From an uncultured Siphonobacter sp. (GTDB lineage: Bacteria; Bacteroidota; Bacteroidia; Cytophagales; Spirosomataceae), in contig CAJYIW010000023.1 of assembly GCA_913775095.1 (NCBI GenBank), positions 151,503-215,502 of the forward strand: a stretch of 64,000 nt of DNA. Direction: 5' to 3'. Shown here piece after piece: positions 47,999 through 57,406 of the stretch; within the stretch, counting starts at the first letter, position 1; each line of letters begins with the position of its first letter. The notes under the pieces were generated by a model. It ran no database searches, was not told the DNA's origin, and saw only the letters and a program-made list of their open reading frames with translations. The translations under genes and the position numbers were made by a program.

Positions 47999-48357
47999 AA
48001 AGAGTACCTGGGAGAGAACCAGTCGCCCCTCTCTCCCGGATTTGACAGTACTATTGCCTTGAATAAACCCGTCTGGTCAACCTTCTTTGAGCACCAGCAC
48101 CTTGAAACTTATAGTATAATCATAAATCCGCCAAAAGATTATGAAACTTCGGTTGAGTAAATCGCCTCCACCAGTCCAGTAATGATTTTATGTGAATAAA
48201 CCATCGGGTTTATTCGTCTGCCCTCCTTAAAAATGATATTGCATTGTTTGCTGTCGGTTGTATCCGACGGGTAGGGGGCCTTATGGACAGATAAGGGAGT
48301 TTAGCTGATCCATGAGTGCGTATAGTACCAACCAAACCATAAAATCCGCCTGATGTT
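47999..48357. other. intergenic stretch with two hairpins
   Basis: About 360 bases. Hairpin one: 48010-48017 with 48030-48037, 8 bp, just after the kinase gene, no T tract. Hairpin two: 48194-48202 with 48207-48215, 9 bp with a 4-nt loop. It may hold a second promoter for the sugar transferase and downstream genes. An open frame on the minus strand here has no coding support. Confidence 0.5.
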
Positions 48358-49056
48358 ATGAAATACTCAACAGACACTCTTCGCTTAGACACTACTTATT
48401 TCGAGTCGGAAAACAATCCGACGTATGCACCGAATCAAACCAAAGGTAAAATCAGCCAACCTTCAGCTACCCCTTTTGGCAAACGTTGTTTCGACGTGGT
48501 CATGGCCAGTTTTGTTACGGTAACGGTATTGATCTGGTTAGTCCCCATCATTGGTACGCTGATCAAGCTTTCCTCCCCGGGACCGGTATTCTTCATTCAG
48601 TGGCGTACGGGCCGGAACGGACGTAAATTCCGTTGCCTGAAGTTTCGCACCATGCGGGCTAATGAGGTAGCTCCTTTCAAACAGGCTTCCGCTAACGATC
48701 CCCGAATTACGAAAATTGGAGCCTTCCTTCGCAAGACGAATCTCGACGAGATGCCTCAGTTCCTGAATGTACTGTTAGGAGACATGAGTATCGTCGGACC
48801 ACGTCCGCACGCGGTAGAGCACGATGCTCAATACTGGAGTGTAGTACCCAACTTTCCCGCCCGTTACTTGGTAAAACCCGGCATTACGGGCTTAGCCCAG
48901 ACGCGGGGTCTGCGGGGCGAAGCGGGTCTTAGGGACATGGAAATGCGTCTAAAGATGGATCAGTGGTACATAAAGAAAAGATCGGCCATGCTGGATGCCA
49001 AAATCTGCTGGTGGACGGTAGAAAAAATGATTAAGGGCGACGAAAAAGCGTATTAA
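48358..49056 (+). CDS. polyprenyl-phosphate sugar-1-phosphate transferase (initiating enzyme)
   Basis: 232 residues. An N-terminal tail of about 40 residues is followed by one membrane helix or re-entrant segment (CFDVVMASFVTVTVLIWLVP) and the bacterial sugar transferase domain: SPGPVFFIQWRTGRNGR, CLKFRTMR, DPRITKIGAFLRKTNLDEMPQ and DMSIVGPRP. It links the first sugar-1-phosphate to undecaprenyl phosphate. It is the short, PglC-like form lacking the extra membrane domain of WbaP. Which sugar it uses cannot be read directly. Confidence 0.93.
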   Translation: MKYSTDTLRLDTTYFESENNPTYAPNQTKGKISQPSATPFGKRCFDVVMASFVTVTVLIWLVPIIGTLIKLSSPGPVFFIQWRTGRNGRKFRCLKFRTMRANEVAPFKQASANDPRITKIGAFLRKTNLDEMPQFLNVLLGDMSIVGPRPHAVEHDAQYWSVVPNFPARYLVKPGITGLAQTRGLRGEAGLRDMEMRLKMDQWYIKKRSAMLDAKICWWTVEKMIKGDEKAY

Positions 49057-49117
49057 TCATTGACTAGGCTTATTCCCATTTGATCTAATCACACCCCCTT
49101 TGATAAAGTTATATAGT

Positions 49118-50065
49118 ATGAACCTTTCCAGCAAAGTCTATATTGCCGGTCACCGTGGTATGGTGGGCGGAGCCATCAAACGTTACCTGGAAAACCAGGG
49201 ATACGTAAACCTCATTACCCGTACCTCTTCCCAACTGGATCTTCGCAATCAGCAGGCCGTAGCCGACTTTTTTGCCACCGAAAAACCCGAATACGTGTTT
49301 CTGGCGGCCGCTAAAGTCGGAGGAATCGTAGCCAACAATACCTACCGGGCTGAATTCCTCTACGATAACCTGATGATTGAAAGTAATATCATTCATTCCG
49401 CGTATCAGAACCAGGTAAAGAAATTGCTCTTTCTGGGCAGCAGCTGTATCTATCCTAAAATGGCTCCCCAGCCTTTGAAAGAAGAATACCTGCTGACGGG
49501 AGAACTGGAACCCACCAATGAGCCTTACGCCATTGCCAAGATCGCCGGAATCAAACTATGCGAAGCCTACCGCGATCAGTACGGGGCCAACTTCATTTCG
49601 GCCATGCCTACCAATCTGTACGGCATCGGCGATAACTACCACCCGCAGAATTCCCACGTTCTTCCGGCTCTGATCCGCAAGTTTCATGCAGCGAAAGAAG
49701 CAGGGGCACCCAGCGTCACCATCTGGGGTACGGGTTCACCCATGCGGGAATTTCTGTACGCGGATGATCTGGCTGAAGCCTGCGTATTTCTAATGAACGA
49801 ATACGAAGGACGCGAGCTGGTCAACATTGGCACGGGCGAGGACTTAACCATTAAGGAACTGGCTCAGATTGTTCAGCAGGTGGTGGGTTTTGAAGGTAAT
49901 CTGGAATTTGATACCTCCAAACCCGACGGAACCCCCCGGAAGCTGATGGACGTGAGCAAACTGCACGGCCTGGGCTGGAAGCACACCGTGGAGCTGCCCC
50001 AGGGCATCGAAAAGGCGTACGCCGATTTCCTGTCGAAAGAAGAAGCTGTGGCGGCCTCTAACTAA
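49118..50065 (+). CDS. fcl: GDP-L-fucose synthase
   Basis: 315 residues from the ATG at 49118; the frame is open to 49100. A short-chain dehydrogenase with N-terminal NADP motif [15 protein letters not shown], catalytic Ser-Tyr-Lys in SSCIYP and [10 protein letters not shown], and substrate motifs [12 protein letters not shown]. It epimerises and reduces GDP-4-keto-6-deoxymannose to GDP-L-fucose. The gene for the preceding step (gmd) lies directly downstream, the reverse of the usual gmd-fcl order. Confidence 0.95.
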   Translation: MNLSSKVYIAGHRGMVGGAIKRYLENQGYVNLITRTSSQLDLRNQQAVADFFATEKPEYVFLAAAKVGGIVANNTYRAEFLYDNLMIESNIIHSAYQNQVKKLLFLGSSCIYPKMAPQPLKEEYLLTGELEPTNEPYAIAKIAGIKLCEAYRDQYGANFISAMPTNLYGIGDNYHPQNSHVLPALIRKFHAAKEAGAPSVTIWGTGSPMREFLYADDLAEACVFLMNEYEGRELVNIGTGEDLTIKELAQIVQQVVGFEGNLEFDTSKPDGTPRKLMDVSKLHGLGWKHTVELPQGIEKAYADFLSKEEAVAASN

Positions 50066-50127
50066 GCATACAACACCCTTCTATACATCTTACCAAATCC
50101 AGTGGACTAGTATTCGGAATAAAAGAA

Positions 50128-50154
50128 CTGAAAACAGAAAGCTGAAAACAGAAA
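50128..50154 (+). repeat. short direct repeat before gmd
   Basis: A 13-base unit, CTGAAAACAGAAA, occurs at 50128-50140 and 50142-50154, ending eight bases before the gmd start. It may be chance or slippage; it could place an A-rich translation enhancer. Confidence 0.5.
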
Positions 50155-50162
50155 ACTAAAGA

Positions 50163-51260
50163 ATGAAAACGGCATTAATTACCGGCGTCAATGGTCAGGA
50201 CGGAGCCTATCTGTCAGAATTATTACTAGAAAAAGGCTACATGGTACACGGCGTGAAACGCCGGGCATCCCTAATTAATACCGAGCGGATTGACCATCTA
50301 TACCAAGATCCCCACGAAAAAGACGTTCGTTTCAAGTTACACTACGGTGACATGACAGATTCGACGAACCTGATTCGCATCATCCAGGAAACGCAACCCG
50401 ACGAAATTTATAATCTGGCGGCTATGTCTCATGTAAAAGTGAGCTTTGACACGCCCGAATATACCGCCAATGCCGATGGCATCGGTACGCTTCGCATCCT
50501 GGAAGCCGTTCGCATCCTGGGTCTGGAGAAGAAGACGAAGATCTATCAGGCTTCTACTTCTGAATTATACGGTTTGGTACAAGCGGTTCCTCAGAAAGAA
50601 GATACGCCTTTTTATCCTCGTTCTCCCTACGCAGTGGCTAAACTGTACGGCTACTGGATTACCGTGAACTACCGCGAAGCGTATAACATGTATGCCTGTA
50701 ACGGTATCCTGTTCAACCACGAGTCTCCTTTACGGGGCGAAACCTTCGTAACGCGTAAGATCACGCGTGCCGTAGCGGCCATTGGGTTAGGTTTACAAAA
50801 CTGCCTATATCTGGGTAACCTGGATGCTCAGCGGGACTGGGGCCACGCGAAGGATTACGTAGAGGCCATGTGGCGGATTCTCCAACAGGAGCAACCCGAA
50901 GATTACGTCATTGCTACGGGAGTAACGACTCGCGTACGTGAATTCGTGAAAATGGCTTTCGCGGAGATTGGTGTAACCGTAGAATTCAAAGGCGAAGGCG
51001 TAGAAGAAAAAGGCTACGTAGTAAGCTGCTCCAACGAAGACTTCCAGTTAGAAGAAGGCCAGTGCGTGGTAGCCGTAGATCCTGCCTATTTCCGCCCAAC
51101 GGAAGTAGAATTACTGATTGGTGATCCTACGAAATCAAAAACCAAATTAGGCTGGGAACCCAAATACGATCTGCCTATGCTGGTGAAAGAAATGGTAGAG
51201 AAAGATGTGGAAGTATTCCGTCGTTCTGGTAAGACTCAATTTGAACATTTGATTGGATAA
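50163..51260 (+). CDS. gmd: GDP-mannose 4,6-dehydratase
   Basis: 365 residues. NADP motif [29 protein letters not shown], catalytic STSELYG and [10 protein letters not shown], and [16 protein letters not shown]. It converts GDP-mannose into GDP-4-keto-6-deoxymannose, the precursor for fucose (through fcl) and possibly other deoxyhexoses. Its presence with fcl suggests a fucose-containing polymer. It is the last gene of normal composition before the AT-rich cassette. Confidence 0.96.
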   Translation: MKTALITGVNGQDGAYLSELLLEKGYMVHGVKRRASLINTERIDHLYQDPHEKDVRFKLHYGDMTDSTNLIRIIQETQPDEIYNLAAMSHVKVSFDTPEYTANADGIGTLRILEAVRILGLEKKTKIYQASTSELYGLVQAVPQKEDTPFYPRSPYAVAKLYGYWITVNYREAYNMYACNGILFNHESPLRGETFVTRKITRAVAAIGLGLQNCLYLGNLDAQRDWGHAKDYVEAMWRILQQEQPEDYVIATGVTTRVREFVKMAFAEIGVTVEFKGEGVEEKGYVVSCSNEDFQLEEGQCVVAVDPAYFRPTEVELLIGDPTKSKTKLGWEPKYDLPMLVKEMVEKDVEVFRRSGKTQFEHLIG

Positions 51261-51265
51261 ATCGC

Positions 51266-51305
51266 ACAGTCTGGTTCATTAGTCTAAACTAATGAACCAG
51301 ACTGT
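51266..51305. repeat. perfect 18-bp hairpin at the GC boundary
   Basis: 51266-51283 pairs perfectly with 51288-51305 around a 4-base loop. It begins six bases after the gmd stop and marks the point where composition changes sharply to AT-rich. There is no T tract, so ordinary termination is doubtful. Confidence 0.85.
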
Positions 51306-51323
51306 AATATTAGTGTGAAATAT

Positions 51324-52742
51324 ATGTCTAATATCTTAGTAAAAAATACTTTAATATATGCTGTTGGCAATTTAGGTTCAAGGCTTCTTTCTTTTCTAAT
51401 AGTTCCTCTATACTCGTTTTACTTAACTAAATCTGAACTTGGTCAGTATGATCTACTTCTGAGTTCTGTAAGCATATTTGTGCCATTCATTACTCTGCAA
51501 ATTGCTGATTCCGTATATAGATGGCTAATTGAGGCAAAAGATAATATTGGATTACAAAAACAAGCTATAACAGTAGGAAGTTTCGTAGTATTAATGAATA
51601 TAGTTTTCGCCTTTAGTATATATTTTTTACTAAGAGACAAATTCAGGATAGAATATATACATTTTTTCATAGCCATATTATTTTTAAATATTTCATATTC
51701 ATATCTACAACAAGTGTGTAGGGGAATTCAAAAGAATAAGCTCTATTCGGAATCAGGAATTCTTTTCTCTTTAGTATACGTTGTAGCTAATATAGTAATA
51801 ATAGTTTTCTATAATATAAATGTAAAGATATTATTTACTTCAACAATATTAGCTTATTTAATTACTATCATATATATGCTAATAAAAACAAGATATATCT
51901 ATTACATAGATTTTAAAAATCTTTCTTTTCAAATAGCAAGAAGGATGATTAATTATTCATTACCATTAATTCCTAATACAGTAAGTTGGTTTCTGATAAA
52001 TGAGGCAAACAAATTTATCATTCTGTCAAAATTGTCGATTTCTGATAATGGTATATATGCAATAGCAAATAAATTTCCTACAATATTAACAATATTGACT
52101 TCTGTATTTGTTCTTGCATGGCAAGACAAGTCTTTTATCGAAGAAATAAATGAAAGAGTAAAAATAAATAATACAATAATATATGAAAATTATATAAATA
52201 TAGTATTTGGACTTGCTATAATTTTAATATCAATATCTAAACTTATACTACATTATTCCGTAGGTAGTGAGTTCTATGAAGCTTGGAAATATATGCCTAT
52301 GCTTTATGTAGCAGTAGGATTCTCATCGCTAGCCAATTTTCTAGGTACATTCTATTTAAAAAGTAAATTGACAAAAGGACTTTTTTTAGCAGCTATAGTT
52401 GGGGGTGCTATTAATATATTAAGTACATATTTATTAATAAATGAAATTGGATTGTATGCTCCAGTTTACGGCACTTTAATAGGTTTCGTAGTAGTATGGT
52501 TAATTAGAACTATGCACACTAAGAAGCATATTGATTCAACAAAAATTATTTTAAGGATAATTGTTTTAACTTTAATATGTATTGGTAATAATTACGTAAT
52601 GTATTATGAAAATAAAGTCATAAATATTGTTACTATTATATGTTCATTGTTAATTAGTGTTCTCATAAATAAGAAAGTTATAGTAAAGTTAGCTAGTAGT
52701 TTAAATATATTTCAACATTTTAAAATAAGGAAACAATCATGA
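51324..52742 (+). CDS. polysaccharide flippase (Wzx-like, MATE/MOP superfamily)
   Basis: 472 residues from the ATG at 51324 (an in-frame GTG lies at 51315). It is very hydrophobic, with twelve or more membrane helices and the family's N-terminal pattern (NTLIYAVGNLGSRLLSFLIVPLYSFYLTKSELGQYDLLLS, here in part). It should move lipid-linked repeat units across the inner membrane. Strongly AT-rich with A/T-ending codons, unlike gmd, consistent with transfer. It overlaps the polymerase gene by four bases. Confidence 0.88.
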   Translation: MSNILVKNTLIYAVGNLGSRLLSFLIVPLYSFYLTKSELGQYDLLLSSVSIFVPFITLQIADSVYRWLIEAKDNIGLQKQAITVGSFVVLMNIVFAFSIYFLLRDKFRIEYIHFFIAILFLNISYSYLQQVCRGIQKNKLYSESGILFSLVYVVANIVIIVFYNINVKILFTSTILAYLITIIYMLIKTRYIYYIDFKNLSFQIARRMINYSLPLIPNTVSWFLINEANKFIILSKLSISDNGIYAIANKFPTILTILTSVFVLAWQDKSFIEEINERVKINNTIIYENYINIVFGLAIILISISKLILHYSVGSEFYEAWKYMPMLYVAVGFSSLANFLGTFYLKSKLTKGLFLAAIVGGAINILSTYLLINEIGLYAPVYGTLIGFVVVWLIRTMHTKKHIDSTKIILRIIVLTLICIGNNYVMYYENKVINIVTIICSLLISVLINKKVIVKLASSLNIFQHFKIRKQS

Positions 52743-53989
52743 TATTCATATTGAGAATACTATCAGATATCTTTTGGAATATAAAATTCTTAAATATATT
52801 CACTAATCTATTATTATTTATATTAATAGCATATATTAGTATATATACCAGAAAAGAGACTTCCAAGCGAGCAAAGCTACCAGTACTAGTTTTGTTATCC
52901 TTAGGTATAATAATGACATTAAGTCTCTCTAAAATTGTGGAAGAGGCTAGTTTGATTATTTATTTTAAAATAATATTTTCATTTCTCGTTTTTGTATATG
53001 GTATTATATATAATAAAAATATTTATTTATTAATTAAAAAGCTTGAGTATATAAGTATTTTTGCAATTATTTTCAATTTTATAATATCGTTTTTTTCATT
53101 TTCCTATCAATACTGGGGTAACGTGAAAACATTCACAGGTTTATATTATTTTAAAACTGATATGGCATTAGCTACTGTGGTGTTCTTATCTTTTGTTGCT
53201 GTAAGTAGAACTCTTAATTTTAAGTATAAAATAATTCTATCATTAATTAGTTTTTATACGGTATATATTACTAATGCAAGAATTCACTTGCTTTCAATAT
53301 TTCTTATAATAGCTTTGATGATTCTAGGATATAAAGTATTTATAAATTTTGGTAAAAAAATGCTATTAATGATACCAGTTTTTTTAATAAGTTTTCTAGG
53401 AATTGTTGCTATACTAAATACGATGTCAACTGATGATAGTCTAAAGATTGACTTATTCAGCGAAGAAGCATATAGTGACAGTAATTTGCAAGGGAGAAAT
53501 GAAATTTGGGAGATATTACTTGGCCAGTATTCGCAATCTGAATTGAACAGTAAGTTAATAGGGCTAGGTTTGAACGCTGATATGCACTTAACTGAAAAAT
53601 ATATGCATGATAGCTCAGTACATAATGCACATAATGGTTTCTTATATTTCTTAATAGCTACAGGAGTTATTGGATTTATATTGTTTATATTGTTTGTTTT
53701 ATTAAATATTAAAAATTTAATATTTATAACTAAAAGTTATTCAATAATAAATCAGCCAGCTCAAAAAGATTTATATATCATTTTGAATTTGTTTTTTACA
53801 CAATTAATCATATTTATATCTTCAAACTTAACAAGTGCAAGTATTATATATCAACAACAAACGTGGTTTTTTATGTTTTTTGCAGGGTATTTATATAATA
53901 TAGATTTTATAAAAATGTATAAATATAAATTTATAACAATGAATAGTAATTCAGTTGAAAATAAACAACATATAATTCAAGTTAAATGA
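52739..53989 (+). CDS. O-antigen/capsule polymerase (Wzy-like)
   Basis: 416 residues, about ten membrane helices, low sequence similarity as usual for Wzy. A large loop near residues 240-300 contains LQGRNEIWE and the VHNAHNGFLYFLIATG segment, typical of O-antigen ligase/polymerase proteins (PF04932-like). It joins repeat units into polymer at the periplasmic side. Translationally coupled to the flippase before it and to the gene after it by ATGA-type overlaps. Confidence 0.85.
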   Translation: MIFILRILSDIFWNIKFLNIFTNLLLFILIAYISIYTRKETSKRAKLPVLVLLSLGIIMTLSLSKIVEEASLIIYFKIIFSFLVFVYGIIYNKNIYLLIKKLEYISIFAIIFNFIISFFSFSYQYWGNVKTFTGLYYFKTDMALATVVFLSFVAVSRTLNFKYKIILSLISFYTVYITNARIHLLSIFLIIALMILGYKVFINFGKKMLLMIPVFLISFLGIVAILNTMSTDDSLKIDLFSEEAYSDSNLQGRNEIWEILLGQYSQSELNSKLIGLGLNADMHLTEKYMHDSSVHNAHNGFLYFLIATGVIGFILFILFVLLNIKNLIFITKSYSIINQPAQKDLYIILNLFFTQLIIFISSNLTSASIIYQQQTWFFMFFAGYLYNIDFIKMYKYKFITMNSNSVENKQHIIQVK

Positions 53990-54828
53990 TGGAAAAAACA
54001 CAAGTATATGTCTTTCAGACTGATTCAAATATTGTTAAAGAAGCATATGAAAAAATGGATAATTTCCTGATTGAATACAATGATAATGTTCAATCAGAAT
54101 ATTGTGCAATTTATTTTAGTAGTAATGATTTATATAATCCCAATAATGAAAATAGCTTTGAAAATATAATCGTTAAAAAAAATAGATTTGAATGGTATGG
54201 TAATAAAATAAAATATGCTCAAAAACATATTTTTATTAGAGATATATATAAACAATGGTATTTTAAAGGTATTAACTCTAAAATCAATAGTCAAGTTAAG
54301 TTATTTGAATTTTTATTAAAAGAGACGCAAGGTTATAAAATAATCACTATTGGTAGTTCAGCTGGAGGGTACGCATCGACATTATTTGGCCAACAATTGA
54401 ATGCGAAAATAATATTTAACTTTAATGGGCAATTTGAATTACTTTCATTACTTAAGCGTTCAAAAGAAGAAACAGATCCTTTAATATTTAGAACTAATAA
54501 AGATAAAGCTTCTTTTGATATCAATAGTTTTATTAAAAGTCCTGAAAGTGTCTATTATTTTTGTTCTAAATATAGTGCTCAGGATTCGGTTCAACTATTG
54601 CATGTTAGTAATATTTTGATAAAAAAAATATTGTTCAATACGAGTCATCATGGAATACCCTTCCTTAAATGTAATCTACCTGAAGTAATCAATATGGATA
54701 AAGATGAATTAGATAAATATGCAAATAAAGTTCATCATCCATTAATATTTTCAGTTAAGTTAGTTGGTCTTAAGAATACTTTCTTAGGCCTATACGATCA
54801 GGTTTATAAAAAATATTTAAAAAAGTAA
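53986..54828 (+). CDS. alpha/beta-hydrolase-like protein of the polysaccharide cassette
   Basis: 280 residues, no signal peptide or membrane segment. The centre has a nucleophile-elbow motif, IITIGSSAGGYASTLFG, preceded by a hydrophobic strand, as in alpha/beta hydrolases; a later SHHGIPFL could supply the catalytic His. The N-terminal third (YCAIYFSSNDLYN, then FIRDIYKQWYFKGIN) resembles proteins found in other capsule loci. It may add or remove an acyl or other group on the repeat unit, but the reaction is unknown. The start is one of two adjacent ATGs, overlapping the polymerase stop. Confidence 0.7.
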   Translation: MMEKTQVYVFQTDSNIVKEAYEKMDNFLIEYNDNVQSEYCAIYFSSNDLYNPNNENSFENIIVKKNRFEWYGNKIKYAQKHIFIRDIYKQWYFKGINSKINSQVKLFEFLLKETQGYKIITIGSSAGGYASTLFGQQLNAKIIFNFNGQFELLSLLKRSKEETDPLIFRTNKDKASFDINSFIKSPESVYYFCSKYSAQDSVQLLHVSNILIKKILFNTSHHGIPFLKCNLPEVINMDKDELDKYANKVHHPLIFSVKLVGLKNTFLGLYDQVYKKYLKK

Positions 54829-54831
54829 CAT

Positions 54832-55752
54832 ATGGAACTTGCACCCGTAATAGTTTTTTGTTACAATCGAATTGAACCTTTGAAGAAAACTATAGATGCT
54901 CTAAAAGGTAATAAGTTAGCTTCTGATACGGATCTGTATATATATTCAGATGCAGCTAAAAATGAGAAAAGCATTAATAATGTCAATGAGGTTAGGCACT
55001 ATATAAAAAATATAAAAGGATTTAAAAATGTTATAATAAAAGAAGCTGAATTGAATAAAGGTTTAGCTTTATCCATTATTGAAGGAGTTTCTGACATTAT
55101 AAGTATTAGAGATAAAGTTATTGTATTAGAAGATGATTTAATTACAAGCAATAATTTTTTAGTTTATATGAACCAAGCTTTGAGTTTTTATTCGGATAAC
55201 TATAAGATTTTTTCTATCTCTGGCTATACATCTCCAATAACGCATAAAATTAATAGTGATGTATATTTTACCAAAAGATCATCTTCTTGGGGGTGGGCTA
55301 CATGGAAAAATCGTTGGGATGAGGTTGATTGGGAAGTATCGGATTACCAGACTTTTGCTAATAATGTTCATTTAAAAAGCAGTTTCAATGCCATGGGTTC
55401 TGACTTATCTTCTATGTTAACCAGGCAGATGGAAGGGAAAATTAACTCTTGGGCAATTCGTTGGTGCTATTCGCAATTTAAATTAGATAAATTTTCTGTT
55501 TTTCCAGTTATATCTAAGATTGAAAATATTGGTTTTAACAATGATCTTGCTACTCATACAAATGATCGATTTAGTAGATTTGATACTGTTTTAGATACAT
55601 CAGGTAAATCTTCTTTTCATTTCGATCCAGAACCTAAGATTGAACCTTCAGTTTTAAAAGATTTTTTAAAACCTTATACAATTTTAATGCGTATAAAGTA
55701 TAAGCTTTTAAATAAAATGTATTTTTTATATAAAAAAGTTTATCTTTCTTGA
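54832..55752 (+). CDS. family 2-like glycosyltransferase
   Basis: 306 residues, GT-A fold. It begins APVIVFCYNRIEPLKKTIDAL, has VIVLEDDLITSNNFL, where EDD is the metal-binding DxD-type site, and FTKRSSSWGWATWKNRW downstream. This pattern is common in polysaccharide loci and resembles GNT-I-like transferases. It adds one sugar to the lipid-linked unit in the cytoplasm; donor and linkage unknown. Three bases after the previous gene. Confidence 0.82.
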   Translation: MELAPVIVFCYNRIEPLKKTIDALKGNKLASDTDLYIYSDAAKNEKSINNVNEVRHYIKNIKGFKNVIIKEAELNKGLALSIIEGVSDIISIRDKVIVLEDDLITSNNFLVYMNQALSFYSDNYKIFSISGYTSPITHKINSDVYFTKRSSSWGWATWKNRWDEVDWEVSDYQTFANNVHLKSSFNAMGSDLSSMLTRQMEGKINSWAIRWCYSQFKLDKFSVFPVISKIENIGFNNDLATHTNDRFSRFDTVLDTSGKSSFHFDPEPKIEPSVLKDFLKPYTILMRIKYKLLNKMYFLYKKVYLS

Positions 55753-55754
55753 TT

Positions 55755-56906
55755 ATGAAAATTTTATTAGTTCACACTTATTATCAGTTACGTGGTGGTG
55801 AAGATAATGTATTTGAGCAGGAAATAAAATTACTTAGCCAAGGCCATAATGTAATAACAAAATCCTATAAAAATTTTCCTGGTTTAAAAGGTGCTTTGCA
55901 ATTCTTTTGCAGTATTTGGAATTATAAAGTGTTTCGTTCTTTGTATAAAGAAATACTTGAAATAAAACCTGATATCGTGCATATTCATAACTGGCATTAT
56001 GCGATAGGACCCATTGCTATTCGTGCTTCGAAAAAGGCCAAGGTGCCTGTGATAATCACTTTACATAATTATCGATTGTTATGTCCTTCTGCAACATTGT
56101 TGATCGGAGACAAATTGTTTCTTGATAGTTTAAATCAAAATTTTCCTTGGAAAGCTATTTTTAAAAAAGCATATAGAAATTCAATTATTCAAACATTTTG
56201 GCTGGCATTTATTATTTGGTTTCATAAAAAAATTGGTACTTGGAATCAAGTAAGTTGTTATATAACATTAACACCTTTTGCAAAACAGCTTTATATAGAT
56301 TCAAATTTTAATGTAGACGCTCAAAAATTGCAAGTAAAGCCAAATTTTGTAGAAAGACCAAATTTAAATCCTGTACCCCGTCAAGAATACTTTTTATTTA
56401 TAGGCCGATTATATGAGGAAAAGGGTATTAATGTTTTATTAAAAGCTTTTCAAAATTCACCTTATGAATTGCATATCGCTGGTGATGGTAACATGAAAGA
56501 GGAAGTGTTAGCAGCTTGTAATAGTCGTATTAAGTATATTGGAAATTTAAATAAAGAACAAGTGTTGCAAGCTATGCAACAATGTACTGCACTAATATTT
56601 CCCTCTATTTGGTATGAGGGTATGCCTATGACAATGTTAGAAGCCTTTTCAATGGGAACTCCAGTGATTACAAGTAATCTGGGAGCAATGTCATCAATAG
56701 TGCAACATCTAAATAATGGTCTTCATTTTGAAGTAAATGACGCAAGTAGCTTATGTGATCAAATAGAATATTGGAGTAATCTATCCAGTGATAAAAAACT
56801 TAAATTTCAAGAAAATGCTTTAATATCTTATATGAACCTGTATGCTCCGGAAAAAAATCTAACTATGCTAGAAGATATATATCAACAAAGTATTCTTTCA
56901 AAATAA
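55755..56906 (+). CDS. family 4 glycosyltransferase
   Basis: 383 residues from the ATG at 55755, two bases after the previous stop. GT-B fold with N-terminal ILLVHTYYQLRGGEDNVFEQE, the segment PDIVHIHNWHYAIGPIAIRA, and the C-terminal nucleotide-sugar domain FIGRLYEEKGINVLLKAF, IFPSIWYEGMPMTMLEAFSM and GTPVITSNLGAM with the EX7E-type glutamates. A retaining transferase for an unknown sugar. It is the last of the five tightly coupled genes beginning with the flippase. Confidence 0.9.
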   Translation: MKILLVHTYYQLRGGEDNVFEQEIKLLSQGHNVITKSYKNFPGLKGALQFFCSIWNYKVFRSLYKEILEIKPDIVHIHNWHYAIGPIAIRASKKAKVPVIITLHNYRLLCPSATLLIGDKLFLDSLNQNFPWKAIFKKAYRNSIIQTFWLAFIIWFHKKIGTWNQVSCYITLTPFAKQLYIDSNFNVDAQKLQVKPNFVERPNLNPVPRQEYFLFIGRLYEEKGINVLLKAFQNSPYELHIAGDGNMKEEVLAACNSRIKYIGNLNKEQVLQAMQQCTALIFPSIWYEGMPMTMLEAFSMGTPVITSNLGAMSSIVQHLNNGLHFEVNDASSLCDQIEYWSNLSSDKKLKFQENALISYMNLYAPEKNLTMLEDIYQQSILSK

Positions 56907-57003
56907 TTTTATAATAATCATAGATATTTACCTTTTTTGCTGATGAAGGGGTAAAATTGTTCTAAACTAGTTTAGCCTCCCAATCCGTAGAGTGTGGGAC
57001 TTA

Positions 57004-57064
57004 TTTTCAGTGTTCAGTGTAGATTATAATTTGATAAATATAATTTGCACTTAGCACTGAAAAA
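57004..57064. repeat. imperfect inverted repeat, first of a hairpin pair
   Basis: 57004-57019 pairs with 57048-57063 at 14 of 16 positions. The loop is AT-rich and itself partly self-complementary. It lies 100 bases after the five-gene operon. Confidence 0.7.
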
Positions 57065-57067
57065 TTA

Positions 57068-57127
57068 AGTATTTACACTTAATAAAGTATTATTGTAAAT
57101 AATAATACTTTATTAAGTGTAAATACT
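57068..57127. repeat. perfect 27-bp inverted repeat with 6-base loop
   Basis: 57068-57094 is the exact reverse complement of 57101-57127. The stem is almost all A/T. No T tract follows on the plus strand. Such a long perfect hairpin is unusual for a plain terminator; it may be a cruciform, a transcription barrier or the remnant of a mobile element. The surrounding gap (56907-57406) has no gene. Confidence 0.9.
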
Positions 57128-57406
57128 ACTAAAAATTGTGTTTATAATTTTTTTTATATATAAAGAACTATTTATGCTATAAGTTTATTAATATTATTAA
57201 ATGAGTTTTTAGCACATTTTAATTTATAAGGTGCATAGTCCATATGAACTTGTTGAACATACTTTCGCATTTATATAGTTTTGTGCCATTAATTTTTAGT
57301 TTCTTTCACCTTATATAACATACATACCTTTGTTTTTTGATTGAATTGCAGGTTTATCTAACCTGTAAATATTTTGCTTGTGTCTCAATTAATATCCAAT
57401 CCACCT

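Noticed and set aside
48210..48392. Minus-strand frame between kinase and sugar transferase genes
   Set aside because: It overlaps the start of the sugar transferase gene and lacks any motif.
50128..50154. Direct repeat considered as CRISPR or minisatellite
   Set aside because: Only two units of 13 bases with one base between; far too short for either.
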